A DNA stretch of 64,000 bases from UBA5972 sp964567685 (GTDB taxonomy: Bacteria; Pseudomonadota; Alphaproteobacteria; Rhodobacterales; Rhodobacteraceae): positions 1-64,000 of the forward strand of contig CAZMNO010000010.1 in the NCBI GenBank assembly GCA_964567685.1, written 5' to 3'. Positions 52,250 through 61,847 of the stretch are shown one piece after another. A program made the position numbers and the translations under genes. Numbering within the stretch: the first letter of the stretch is position 1; each line of letters starts with the position of its first letter. Under the pieces are notes generated by a model. The model was not told the DNA's origin, searched no databases, and was given only the letters and a program-made list of their open reading frames with translations.

Positions 52250-53236
52250 ATGGCGGACGGCAAAATGGACCTGACGGCAGAACCCACAAAACGGCTTTCA
52301 GTGCGCGAAATGTTCGGCATCGACAGCGATATGGAAGTCTTTGGCTTTGCTGAACGCGGCGAACGTGTGCCCGAGATCGACCAGACCTACAAATTCGATC
52401 CCGATACGACGCTCGCCATTCTTGCCGGGTTCGCGCATAACCGTCGGGTGATGATCCAGGGCTATCACGGCACCGGGAAATCGACCCATATCGAACAGGT
52501 GGCCGCACATCTGAACTGGCCCTGTGTTCGCGTCAATCTGGACAGCCATATCAGCCGGATCGACCTCATTGGCAAGGATGCGATCAAGCTGCGCGATGGC
52601 AAGCAGGTGACCGAGTTTCACGAGGGCATCCTGCCCTGGGCGCTGCGTAATCCGACAGCCATTGTGTTTGACGAATATGATGCCGGTCGGGCGGATGTGA
52701 TGTTCGTCATTCAGCGGGTGCTTGAACATGACGGCAAGCTGACGCTTCTGGATCAGAACGAGATCATCACACCGCATCCTTCATTCCGCCTGTTTGCCAC
52801 CGCCAATACGGTTGGGCTTGGTGACACCACCGGGCTTTATCACGGTGTGCAGCAGATCAACCAGGCGCAGATGGATCGGTGGAACCTTGTGTCGACGCTG
52901 AACTATCTCAGCCACGATGCCGAGGCGGCGATCGTGCTGGCCAAGAACCCGCATTACAACAATGAAAAGGGGCGCAAGACCATCAGCCAGATGGTGACCG
53001 TCGCTGACCTTTCCCGCACCTCGTTCATGCAGGGCGATATCTCGACCGTGATGAGCCCGAGAACGGTAATCATGTGGGCGCAAAACGCTGAGATATTCAA
53101 AAGCATTGGATTTGCTTTCCGCCTGACCTTCCTTAACAAATGCGACGAGCTGGAACGCCAGACTGTGGCTGAGTTCTATCAGCGCTGTTTTGATGAAGAA
53201 CTGCCGGAAAGTGCGGCGAGTGTGAGTTTGGGGTAA
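52250..53236 (+). CDS. cobS: Cobaltochelatase CobS subunit (AAA+)
   Basis: A 328-residue AAA+ ATPase of aerobic cobalamin synthesis. With CobT it forms the chaperone ring that drives cobalt insertion by CobN. Walker A is GYHGTGKSTHIE (about residue 75), Walker B is AIVFDEYDAGRAD, and the helix-2 insert and sensor FATANTVGLGDTTGLYHG are present. Its stop overlaps the start of the unknown 112-residue gene by one base. CobN is not in the window. Confidence 0.95.
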   Translation: MADGKMDLTAEPTKRLSVREMFGIDSDMEVFGFAERGERVPEIDQTYKFDPDTTLAILAGFAHNRRVMIQGYHGTGKSTHIEQVAAHLNWPCVRVNLDSHISRIDLIGKDAIKLRDGKQVTEFHEGILPWALRNPTAIVFDEYDAGRADVMFVIQRVLEHDGKLTLLDQNEIITPHPSFRLFATANTVGLGDTTGLYHGVQQINQAQMDRWNLVSTLNYLSHDAEAAIVLAKNPHYNNEKGRKTISQMVTVADLSRTSFMQGDISTVMSPRTVIMWAQNAEIFKSIGFAFRLTFLNKCDELERQTVAEFYQRCFDEELPESAASVSLG

Positions 53237-53574
53237 TGCCCACTGAAGATGTATCGTATGATTCAAGCAAGCCTTCGCTTGCTGCCCAGCAGGTTATGAA
53301 TTTGCGAGTACTTATGTGGAATATTTGCGTTGACTACGGGTACTGCGGTGACCTGGGACAAAACCATTTTTTAGTTGATACAATCGTCGACATGGCCCCA
53401 TTAACAGCCGCCAGTTTTGCCGATAAAGTATTCCAGCGCGAAGGAATTGAAAAAAAGGACGAAATCGAGAAACATCGGAGGCACATAGAGGGCATGTTTA
53501 TGCGGTTCATCGGAGAGAAATTCGATCCAGACTTATCCAAAGCCGATGAGATTGCGTTGGGGCTGATCCAATGA
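53236..53574 (+). CDS. Unknown protein between cobS and cobT
   Basis: A 112-residue soluble, acidic, helical protein with no recognised family. It has three Cys-rich positions early (NICVDYGYCGD) and a charged helix EGIEKKDEIEKHRRHIEGM. Its start shares one base with the cobS stop (TAATG) and its stop overlaps the cobT start (ATGA), so it is translationally linked to both. Base composition is AT-richer than the flanking cob genes. It may be a recent insertion or a small partner of the chelatase (both inference). Confidence 0.7.
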   Translation: MPTEDVSYDSSKPSLAAQQVMNLRVLMWNICVDYGYCGDLGQNHFLVDTIVDMAPLTAASFADKVFQREGIEKKDEIEKHRRHIEGMFMRFIGEKFDPDLSKADEIALGLIQ

Positions 53575-55454
53575 CTAAACCCTCTGACAACCCTGCCGAC
53601 CCATTCAAAAAGGCGCTTGCCGAAGCCACCAAGGCGATGGCGAACGAGCCCGAGCTCAACGTTGCCTATACGGTTGATCCGTCCGGGGTCACCGAAGATA
53701 CCATTCGTCTGCCGCAGGTAACCCGCCGAATGACGCGCGATGAAGTGTTGCTGGCACGAGGCACGGCGGATGCCTACGCCTTGCGATTGCGGTTTCACAA
53801 CGAGGCGACGCATCAGAAATACGCGCCCGAGGGTCAGATGGCGTGTGATCTATACGAGGCGATGGAAACCGCCCGCTGCGAGGCTGTCGGCGCCCGCGCC
53901 ATGCCGGGAACCGCTGGCAATATCGACGCGAAAATTGCCAGCGAGGCTGACAAGCTGGGCTATGAGGCGATAACAGAGGCGGGGCAGGCACCGCTGGCAA
54001 CGGCAGCAGGATATCTCATCCGTCATCTGGCGACGGGGCGGGATCTGCCGAAGGGGGCGGATAACGTCATGTCGCTGTGGCGGGATTTCATTGAAACTTC
54101 GGCCAGCGAGACACTTGGCGATATTGACGGCTGCCTAGAAAATCAGGTCGAGTTTTCGCGCCTTGCGCGGCAGATCATCAGTGATCTGGGGTATGGAGAT
54201 CAACTGGGTGAAGACCCGGATCAATCCGATCAGGACCAGGATCAGGAAAGCGAAGAAGAGACCGAAGAACAGGAACAGCCCGAAGAAAACAGTGGCGACG
54301 ATCAGGACGACAGCGACAGCCAGGAAGACAGCGAAGACGACCAGCAGGCGCAGACCGAAGAGACCCAGACCCAGGTTGCGATGGAAGATGTCGACGACAT
54401 GGATATGTCGGACGAGGCGGAAATGGCCGATGGTGAGCCACCTCTGGAAATGCCACCACCGCCGCATTCTGAGGCTGATCCCAATTACAAGGTCTACTGC
54501 ACTGATTTTGATGAGGAAATCAAAGCCGAGGATCTGGCTGAACCGGCGGAACTTGAGCGCCTGCGAGCCTATCTCGATCAACAGCTTGAGCCGCTGAAAG
54601 GCGCGGTATCACGTCTTGCCAACAAGCTTCAGCGGCGCCTGATGGCACAGCAGAACCGCAGTTGGCTGTTTGATCTGGAAGAAGGCATCCTTGATGCCGG
54701 TCGTCTGGCGCGCGTTGTTGCCAACCCAACGACCCCGCTTTCCTTCAAGCAGGAACAGGATACCGATTTCCGCGATACCATCGTCACCCTGCTTCTGGAC
54801 AATTCCGGTTCCATGCGCGGACGTCCGATTTCCATCGCAGCAATCTGTGCCGACGTGCTGGCGCGCACGCTTGAACGCTGTCAGGTCAAGGTCGAAATCC
54901 TTGGCTTCACCACACGCGCCTGGAAGGGCGGGCAATCGCGGGAGAAATGGCTGACCTCAGGGCGTGAGCAGACGCCGGGACGGCTCAATGATCTCAGGCA
55001 CATCATCTATAAAGCTGCCGATGCCCCCTGGCGGCGAACCCGGCCAAATCTGGGTCTGATGATGAAAGAGGGGCTGTTGAAAGAGAATATTGACGGCGAG
55101 GCGCTGGAATGGGCGCATCGGCGGATGATGCAGCGCCCTGAATCACGGCGCATTCTGATGGTGATTTCAGATGGCGCACCGGTTGATGATTCCACTCTGT
55201 CCGTCAATTCCGCCAGCTATCTGGAAAAACACCTGCGCGACGTCATCGACATGGTTGAAAAACGCCGCGCGGTTGAACTGATCGCCATCGGTATCGGCCA
55301 TGATGTCACGCGCTATTATGACCGCGCCGTGACTATCACTGATGTCGAACAGCTGGCGGGCGCAATGACAGAGCAGCTGGCTGCATTGTTTGACAATGAT
55401 CCGCGCGCAAGGGCGCGCATGTTGGGGATTGATACAGCCAAGAGGTCGGCCTGA
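53571..55454 (+). CDS. cobT: Cobaltochelatase CobT subunit (VWA domain)
   Basis: A 627-residue partner of CobS. The N-terminal ~200 residues are helical; a highly acidic linker rich in Asp, Glu and Gln (about residues 215-290) follows, then a VWA domain with the MIDAS motif DNSGSMRG (about residue 410). The acidic linker is characteristic of CobT. It starts in the ATGA overlap with the unknown gene. It is required for ATP-driven cobalt insertion into hydrogenobyrinic acid diamide. Confidence 0.95.
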   Translation: MTKPSDNPADPFKKALAEATKAMANEPELNVAYTVDPSGVTEDTIRLPQVTRRMTRDEVLLARGTADAYALRLRFHNEATHQKYAPEGQMACDLYEAMETARCEAVGARAMPGTAGNIDAKIASEADKLGYEAITEAGQAPLATAAGYLIRHLATGRDLPKGADNVMSLWRDFIETSASETLGDIDGCLENQVEFSRLARQIISDLGYGDQLGEDPDQSDQDQDQESEEETEEQEQPEENSGDDQDDSDSQEDSEDDQQAQTEETQTQVAMEDVDDMDMSDEAEMADGEPPLEMPPPPHSEADPNYKVYCTDFDEEIKAEDLAEPAELERLRAYLDQQLEPLKGAVSRLANKLQRRLMAQQNRSWLFDLEEGILDAGRLARVVANPTTPLSFKQEQDTDFRDTIVTLLLDNSGSMRGRPISIAAICADVLARTLERCQVKVEILGFTTRAWKGGQSREKWLTSGREQTPGRLNDLRHIIYKAADAPWRRTRPNLGLMMKEGLLKENIDGEALEWAHRRMMQRPESRRILMVISDGAPVDDSTLSVNSASYLEKHLRDVIDMVEKRRAVELIAIGIGHDVTRYYDRAVTITDVEQLAGAMTEQLAALFDNDPRARARMLGIDTAKRSA

Positions 55455-55480
55455 GCGCCTTCGTTGTAATCTGATGCGCT

Positions 55481-56365
55481 TTACGGCGCATCTGCGATTC
55501 TTACCAGATATTGTCCGTATTGGGTTTTAAGGTAAGGCTCCGCCTGTGCCAGTAGTTCGGTTTTGCTGATCCAGCCGTTCAGAAACGAGATTTCCTCCGG
55601 GCAGGCAATTTTCAGGTTTTGGCGTTTTTCGATGGTGCGAATGAAATCGGCGGCTTCCAGCAGGCTGTCATGGGTGCCGGTGTCAAGCCAGGCATAGCCC
55701 CGGCCCAGACGCTCGACATTCAGGTTGTCAGCTTCGCGGTAGATATTGAGAAGATCGGTGATTTCCAACTCGCCCCGGGGGGAAGGTTTCACCATTTTGG
55801 CCAGTTTCGGTGCGTTGCCATCCAGAAAGTAGATACCGGTGACCGCATAGGAGGATTTGGGGGTATCGGGTTTTTCAACGATCGACAGCACCTTGTTGTC
55901 CCGATCGAACTCCACGACACCATAACGTTCCGGATCTGACACCTGATAGCCAAACACCGAGCCGCCCTCAGTCCTGGCGTCAGCCGCCCTCAACTTTTCT
56001 GACAGGCCATCGCCAAAGAAAACGTTATCGCCCAGCACCAGTGCTGAAGGCGCGCCATCCAGAAACGCTTCGGCCAGCAAGTAGGCCTGTGCCAGCCCGT
56101 CAGGATTTGGTTGCTCGATATATTCAATCGACATGCCCCATTGGCTGCCGTCGCCCAGAAGATCGCGATATAGCGGCAGATCGCGCGGGGTTGAGATGAT
56201 TGCGACCTCACGAATGTGGCACAGCATCAGAACCGACAGCGGATAATAAACCATGGGTTTGTCATAAAGCGGCAAAAGCTGCTTTGAGACCGTGTGGGTG
56301 ATCGGGTAAAGCCGGGTGCCGGCCCCCCCGGCCAGAAGAATGCCTTTGCGTTGCTTGGTCGTCAT
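55481..56365 (-). CDS. rfbA: Glucose-1-phosphate thymidylyltransferase
   Basis: A 294-residue nucleotidyltransferase making dTDP-glucose, first step of dTDP-L-rhamnose synthesis. GILLAGGAGTRLYPIT is the nucleotide-binding loop; PRDLPLYRDLLGDGSQWG and VLGDNVFFGDGLS carry family residues. Its start overlaps the rfbD stop by four bases. It is the last of rmlB-rmlD-rmlA on this strand. Confidence 0.95.
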   Translation of the reverse strand: MTTKQRKGILLAGGAGTRLYPITHTVSKQLLPLYDKPMVYYPLSVLMLCHIREVAIISTPRDLPLYRDLLGDGSQWGMSIEYIEQPNPDGLAQAYLLAEAFLDGAPSALVLGDNVFFGDGLSEKLRAADARTEGGSVFGYQVSDPERYGVVEFDRDNKVLSIVEKPDTPKSSYAVTGIYFLDGNAPKLAKMVKPSPRGELEITDLLNIYREADNLNVERLGRGYAWLDTGTHDSLLEAADFIRTIEKRQNLKIACPEEISFLNGWISKTELLAQAEPYLKTQYGQYLVRIADAP

Positions 56366-57228
56366 TTTTCTGCCTTTAGCTCTTGAAGTACGTCCTGCAA
56401 TCCGGCCTGCCAGTCAGGTTGTCCTATTCCATAACATCGCTTGATTTTCGCACAATCCAGTACCGAATTGGCCGGGCGTTTGGCCGGTGTCGGATAATCG
56501 CTGGTTGGAATGCGGGTGATTTCGGGTCGCACGTCTTCACCATCAAAGATCGCGTCGGCGAAGTCAGCCCAGCTGACGGCGGGGGAGCCGGTGAGGTGGT
56601 ATATGCCTGATGTGCCTTTTCCAGCGACAAAGGCCCGTGCGATCGTCAAAAGGGCCTCTGCGATTGCCGCTGCTGGCGTTGGCCCGCCGCGCTGGTCATC
56701 GACAACGCTCAGCTTGTCCCGCTCCGCCCCGACGCGACACATGGTTTTGACGAAATTGGCGCCATAGGCTGAAAAGACCCAGGCGGTGCGCAGGATGACA
56801 TGGTCGCCTCCAGCAGCTTGAATACCGGTTTCGCCTGCAAGTTTCGTACTTCCATAGGCGCTTTGAGGTGCGACAGGATCGTCTTCGCACCATGGTTTGG
56901 TGCCAGACCCGTCAAACACGTAGTCAGTCGAGATATGTAAAAACGGAACCCGTTTTTTCGCTGCCGCACGCGCCATTTCTGTGGGGCTGATGGCATTGAC
57001 CAGGTGGGCAGTTTGCTGATTCGTCTCGGCCTGATCGACAGCGGTGTAGGCGGCTGCGTTGATGATGATATCGGCGTTGGACTCGTGGATTGCCGCTGCA
57101 CAGGCAGCTGGATCGGTCAGATCTGCCTGATCGCGCCCAAGGAACTCTGCGTCAATTCCTTTACTGTCGCAAAGATCAGCAAGTGATCGGGCCACCTGTC
57201 CGGTTTTTCCAAAGATCAGCAGTCGCAT
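56362..57228 (-). CDS. rfbD: dTDP-4-dehydrorhamnose reductase
   Basis: A 288-residue extended SDR that reduces dTDP-4-keto-L-rhamnose. The opening LLIFGKTGQVARSL binds NADPH; STDYVFDGSG and the YGSTK catalytic lysine motif are intact. The start at 57228 is set by its one-base overlap with the rfbB stop; a longer frame would run into rfbB. It needs RmlC product as substrate, and no rmlC is in the window. Confidence 0.94.
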   Translation of the reverse strand: MRLLIFGKTGQVARSLADLCDSKGIDAEFLGRDQADLTDPAACAAAIHESNADIIINAAAYTAVDQAETNQQTAHLVNAISPTEMARAAAKKRVPFLHISTDYVFDGSGTKPWCEDDPVAPQSAYGSTKLAGETGIQAAGGDHVILRTAWVFSAYGANFVKTMCRVGAERDKLSVVDDQRGGPTPAAAIAEALLTIARAFVAGKGTSGIYHLTGSPAVSWADFADAIFDGEDVRPEITRIPTSDYPTPAKRPANSVLDCAKIKRCYGIGQPDWQAGLQDVLQELKAEK

Positions 57229-58274
57229 CAGCCGGTTGCTCCCAGCCCAAGGCGGTCCTGCCTGTGTCCACGGTCCTGAATGGCACGCCACCAGTCTGTG
57301 TTTTCAAGATACCAGCGCACGGTTAGGTGCAGACCTTCATCCAGTGTCACCGAAGGTTCCCAACCCAGCTCGCGCTTGATCTTCTCAGCGTCGATGGCAT
57401 AGCGCAGATCATGCCCTGGGCGGTCTGCGACGAAGGTGATCAGGTCAGCACAGGGTGCTTTAGCAGGTCGTTCCTGATCTAGAATGGCACAAAGCTTTTG
57501 CACCAGATCGATATTGGTTGCCTCGGCATTGCCGCCGATATTGTAAGTTTCACCAACCTTGCCTTTGGTCGCTACCAGCAGCAGCGCCTTTGCGTGGTCT
57601 TCGACGTAAAGCCAGTCACGGATGTTAACGCCCCGGCCGTAAACCGGGATCGGTTTGCCTGCCAGTGCATTCAGGATCACCACCGGAATCAGTTTTTCGG
57701 GGAAATGGTAAGGACCGTAATTGTTAGAGCAATTTGTCACCAGAACCGGCAGCTCATAGGTTTCACCCCAGGCTCGGACGAGATGATCACTGGCGGCCTT
57801 TGACGCAGAGTAGGGGGAGTTTGGCGCATATGGCGTTTCTTCGGTGAACTGACCGGTTGCACCGAGCGTGCCATAAACCTCGTCGGTCGAGATGTGGTGA
57901 AAGCGGAACGTTTCGGGTTTGCCTTGCGCCTGCCAGTAGGTTCGGGCGGCTTCCAGCAATTTATATGTGCCCGTGACGTTGGTTTCGATGAAAGTGCCGG
58001 GGCCATCGATTGACCGGTCCACGTGGCTTTCAGCGGCGAGATGCATCACGAGATCAGGCTGGTGGGCCCGGAACACACGATCAAGTTCAGCGCGGTCGCA
58101 GATATCCACCTGCTCGAATGCATAAGCCGGGTTGTCAGCAACATCCGCGACGTTTGACAGTGAAGCGGCGTAGGTCAGCTTGTCGAGATTGACGATTTCA
58201 TGCCCGTCGGCAATTGCCTGTCGGACAACTGCTGAGCCTATGAACCCGGCTCCTCCGGTTACCAGCAATTTCAT
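57228..58274 (-). CDS. rfbB: dTDP-glucose 4,6-dehydratase
   Basis: A 348-residue extended SDR that forms dTDP-4-keto-6-deoxyglucose. NAD+ binding is by VTGGAGFIGSAVVR; the catalytic TDE is in FHHISTDEVYG and the YxxxK in PYSASKAASDH. It is full length and first in the rmlB-rmlD-rmlA block. The product can feed rhamnose or other 6-deoxysugars of the cell surface. Confidence 0.95.
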   Translation of the reverse strand: MKLLVTGGAGFIGSAVVRQAIADGHEIVNLDKLTYAASLSNVADVADNPAYAFEQVDICDRAELDRVFRAHQPDLVMHLAAESHVDRSIDGPGTFIETNVTGTYKLLEAARTYWQAQGKPETFRFHHISTDEVYGTLGATGQFTEETPYAPNSPYSASKAASDHLVRAWGETYELPVLVTNCSNNYGPYHFPEKLIPVVILNALAGKPIPVYGRGVNIRDWLYVEDHAKALLLVATKGKVGETYNIGGNAEATNIDLVQKLCAILDQERPAKAPCADLITFVADRPGHDLRYAIDAEKIKRELGWEPSVTLDEGLHLTVRWYLENTDWWRAIQDRGHRQDRLGLGATG

Positions 58275-58530
58275 TGTTCTACCTCACAGGCAATGGGCGA
58301 GTTCCAGTCGGCGAAACGGGATGCAGACGTGTTCTTGTCCGGCAGATTTTCATCTCCCGGATGAAGACCCCGGCCAATCGCGAAATCAGCATCATCCCGA
58401 AAAACAGCCCCGTCATTGTAGAAGCTATCATCCTTTTAAACCACATGTGTGTTTGCTTCACCCGCCAATAAATCACGCATAAGGCCTTTATTGCCAGTCG
58501 CGAGGTTTTCCGGTGGGTCGTGATCCGCTA

Positions 58531-59151
58531 GCGCGTGATGAGATTAGATTGAAGCGTATCCAGCATTGACGAGGTAGTTTGCGCATTCCCGGGGTGTGAA
58601 GCGGTCGAGGAGTGCCCTGATCCTGCGCCATGTGGCCTCCATGGTTCGTTGGCAGGCGGCGTGCAGCATGTGCTTGAGCTTTGCAAACATCTGTTCGATG
58701 GGGTCAGGTCGGGGCTGTAGGGCGGCAGAAACAACAGGTGCGCCCTGGCTGCACGGATGACGTCGCGGACGGGTTTACCCTTGTGGCTCCCGAGGTTGCC
58801 CATCACCACGACGTCGCCGGGCCTGAGTATCGGAGCCGGCAGGTGCTCGACATCGGCCCGGAAAGCCTCGCTGTTGACCGGTCCGTCAAGCACGAATGGC
58901 GCGTCGATCCGGTCATGGCGCAGGGCGGCGATGAAGGTCATGGTGCGCCAGTGGCCATGCGGCGCGCGACCGATCAGGCATTCACCCTTCGGCGCCCAGC
59001 CCCTGATGGCGCTTCCAGCGCGCCCGGCGCCGCGCCACGACAGGGTGTTCCTGCTCACTGGCCAATCCCCCATTCTTTGGTCGAAGGCAGTGAATCAGCA
59101 AAATGCGCACCCGTGAATCCCTTTTCAATGCAGGCGGAAATCATCATGCTC
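58531..59151 (-). mobile_element. Decayed IS630-type insertion sequence
   Basis: A 621-base element bounded by imperfect terminal inverted repeats: GCGCGTGATGA at the left and GAGCATGATGA reading in from the right, 9 of 11 identical. TA dinucleotides flank both ends (58529-58530 and 59152-59153) within CTAG, as expected for TA target duplication in this family. A complete relative is about 1.1 kb, so an internal part has been lost. Confidence 0.75.
58544..59073 (-). pseudogene. IS630-family transposase remnant
   Basis: Only the DDE half remains: RGWAPKGECLIGRAPHGHW, MTFIAALRHDRIDAPF, LRPGDVVVMGNLGSHKG and LLFLPPYSPDLTP. The N-terminal DNA-binding half is missing. The second catalytic Asp, normally in MDNLGSHK, is Gly. 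Just after YSPDL one base is missing, so the expected PIEQMFAKLKHML and its catalytic Glu continue in another frame, ending at the TAA near 58544. Three separate lesions make it inactive. Confidence 0.85.
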
Positions 59152-60836
59152 TAGACGAAGTCGATGTTTAAGTCGGCCAGAGTCAGTTCCCCGACACCTG
59201 CCAGAAAAACGGAATCACCAGCATCGGTATCGATCCGAATACCATTACCTTTCTTTGAAACATTCAGATCGTCCATGGTGAGGCCTGAAAACGTCAGCTT
59301 GTCTTCTGCTATGTTGATACGTTTAACGGTGTCGTCCCCGTCGCCCACAGAAAACACAAACTCATCGGCCCCGTCTCCGCCATAAAGTTTGTCGTTACCG
59401 GTTCCGCCAACAAGCACATCATCGCCTTTCCCGGCTTTCAATTTATCGTTGCCGGTGCCGCCATTCAACTGATCGCTTCCGCTGCCGCCGAACAGAACAT
59501 CCGTGCCGTTGCCGCCCAGCAAGGTGTCATTGCCGGAACCGCCACTTACCCTGTCGCTGCCGTCAAGACCTGACAAGATGTTGTCAGAACCGTTTCCGAA
59601 AATCCGGTTGTCACCTGCATTGCCGGTACCTTCAAGCGCAGTCCCATGAAGTCTGAGGTTCTCAACATTGCTGGTCAGCGTGTAGGATATGGTGGAGTTC
59701 ACCGTGTCCTTCCCTTCACTGCTTTTTTCGATCACCCGATCCCCGGCGGAATCCACAAAGTAGATATCGTTGCGCTCGCCGCCTGACATATTGTCGTTAC
59801 CGGTGCCGCCATCCAGAATGTCGTTGGCGCCACCGCCGTTTAACGTGTCACTTCCGGCACCACCGTTTAAGATATCGCGACCCCGTCCTCCTGACAGTGA
59901 ATCGTTGCCGTCACCTCCGCTCAGTTTGTCGACTTCATCGCCACCGCTTAGTGTATCATTGCCCGCCCCACCATCGATCGTGTCGTTTCCGACTCCGCCC
60001 TTGATGTTGTCATCGCCCGCCATGCCAAGAATGCGGTCATCACCACCATTTCCGACAAAGATGTTCCCAAGTTCGTTGCCCACCATCATGTTTGACAGGT
60101 CGTTGCCGGTGCCGTGGGTTGCGGTGCTTCCTTTTATAAGAACGAGGTCCTCGAAATTAGCAGCCAGAACCGTGTTGACCGAGGCAAGCACCTTGTCTCT
60201 GCCCTGACCGGACAGTTCGATCAGGGTGTCGAGGGTGGAGTCGACATAGTAAATGTCGTCGCCAGTACCGCCTTCCATGCGATCCACACCGCTGCCGCCA
60301 TCAAGAACGTCATGCCCGGCACCTCCGATGATCTTGTCATCGCCAGAACCGGCACGGATATGATCATCGCCGCTGCCGCCGTATACGTCGTCATTGCCGT
60401 TGCCCGAGAATATCTTGTCGTTCCCACCGTACCCGTAGACAACCTCATCCGGTCCGTCAGTGCCGCCGATCATGTTGCCGTCTGCATCGGAATACCCGTC
60501 AAGCAACAGATCGTCACCGCCTGTCCCATCAACAGGCGAGGTATGAATTGTACCATAGGCCGTATCGGAGATGCCTTTGCTGTTGGTAATCGTGTAGGTG
60601 AAGGTTGTTTTTTGCGTTATGGGCGTGGCCTGAACATGGATCGTGCCATCCGCGTTCAACGTCAGCACTTCGCCGGTCGCCAGGGTTACGCTTTCACCCT
60701 TGCTGATCGCGATATCATTGATGTGGCTTATCTGCGTTTCACCATCGGTCGGCGCTGAATCATTTCCCAGCAGATCAAGAATGCCAAAGCCTTTGGAGGT
60801 GACGTTGATGGCGTCATCCGCAGCAATCAAGGCGGT
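59151..60836 (-). pseudogene. Calcium-binding repeat protein, part downstream of the internal stop
   Basis: About 560 codons in the same frame as the upstream part and separated from it by a single TAA. It carries a cadherin-like or bacterial Ig-like strand region (NDSAPTDGETQ...), then about thirty RTX-type nonapeptides (patterns such as GGAGNDTLSGG and GGSGSDQLNGG) that bind calcium and fold as beta rolls, and a short C-terminal end (VGELTLADLNIDFV) of the sort used for type I secretion. A TTG at 60830 could in principle restart translation, but it has no clear ribosome site. The stop TAG lies at the IS junction and would be TAG in the empty site too. Confidence 0.8.
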
Positions 60837-61538
60837 TTACACAGAGTCGCCGACAATCAACAGGTTGCTGTCATAAAGAGCATCACCCGCATCGGCGATG
60901 CCAAATCGGATGTTGTTGATCTCGCCAGGGTTCACATCGGCTTTGACAGTAAGAATGACCGTCAGGCCGTCCATTTCGCTGTTCACCGCCGAGGTGCTGT
61001 TGTCGATAAAAAGATTCTGGTTCGCGTGATTGTTGATATTGTCGATGGAGATATCGCCGTCACCAATCGCCAGCGTCTGTTTCTCCCCGTTGACCCAAAT
61101 TCCAACGGCGTCGTTGTAGCCCTTGTCCACCCATTCGTGGTATTCGTCGGACGAGAACACAAGCTGCATGGTCAGCGTATCGCCCACCGGTATGAAGTCT
61201 GCTTCCAGTATTGCCGCATCATAGGTTTTTGTGCCTGCAATCTCGGTCAGACCGGAGTCATTGTCGATGCCATTGGTATTTGTACTGGTTTTCGTCGATT
61301 GATTAGCCTCACCCGAAGAATTGGTGATATCCGATGCGTGACCTGTAGACAGGATTACACCGCGATCTGCCGGCACTGCGCCCGGTGATGTTGCCGAGCC
61401 GTCTGTATAAACGCCAGAAGATGCGCTGTCGCCACTATAAGTTGCACCAATAACCTTAACGCCAGAGCCAAACATTTCTTCGGCCATCGCCAATGCGTTT
61501 GCACTTGTATCAATTGCGAGTTTCGTTGCCTGGACCAT
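60837..61538 (-). CDS. Choice-of-anchor L domain, N-terminal part of the split repeat protein
   Basis: A 233-residue product with the choice-of-anchor L fold: ATYSGDSASSGVYTDG, RGVILSTGHASDI, LQLVFSSDEYHEW-like strands and FGIADAGDALYDSNLLIVGDSV. In complete relatives this domain runs directly into a calcium-repeat region; here the reading frame stops at TAA (60839-60837) right after GDSV, where relatives normally continue with a Gln then TALIA. The next codons here do read TALIAADD. A substitution from CAA to TAA is the simplest explanation. No Sec signal is seen, as usual for type I substrates. Confidence 0.82.
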   Translation of the reverse strand: MVQATKLAIDTSANALAMAEEMFGSGVKVIGATYSGDSASSGVYTDGSATSPGAVPADRGVILSTGHASDITNSSGEANQSTKTSTNTNGIDNDSGLTEIAGTKTYDAAILEADFIPVGDTLTMQLVFSSDEYHEWVDKGYNDAVGIWVNGEKQTLAIGDGDISIDNINNHANQNLFIDNSTSAVNSEMDGLTVILTVKADVNPGEINNIRFGIADAGDALYDSNLLIVGDSV

Positions 61539-61847
61539 TCTAGTCCCTTTCCAATTGCAGTTCGAACGGTATTAGCAACCTGGAAATACGGGGTCATTGT
61601 CTGGATAGGATGGTGACAAAGGCAGAAGGATAGAGCCCTATCCAATGGCAGTAACGCGGCGTCCATCCGGGGTAGATGACAGGCAAACAGAGAGGGAAAG
61701 GCACGGAGTGGGGTTCAACGCCAGCGGTTTTGGTGGATTGCGGAAGCGCATCGAGGTCAGTGCGCAGGGCGACTTGGCACCCCAAAGCTTGGGGCGGCCT
61801 TGGGAATTACTCAACTGTCACAAGGATTTGCGGTGTTTTTCATCCGG
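61539..61847. other. Upstream region of the repeat protein gene
   Basis: About 310 bases without a gene between xerC and the choice-of-anchor L gene. It has one neat hairpin (CCCCAA at 61780-61785 and TTGGGG at 61789-61794), possibly ending xerC transcription, though no T run follows. No repeat or operator was recognised. Confidence 0.5.

Noticed and set aside
59151..60830. Independent 559-residue gene starting at the TTG at 60830
   Set aside because: Frame continuity with the upstream part and the matching domain boundary show a single gene cut by a stop codon; no ribosome site supports a restart.
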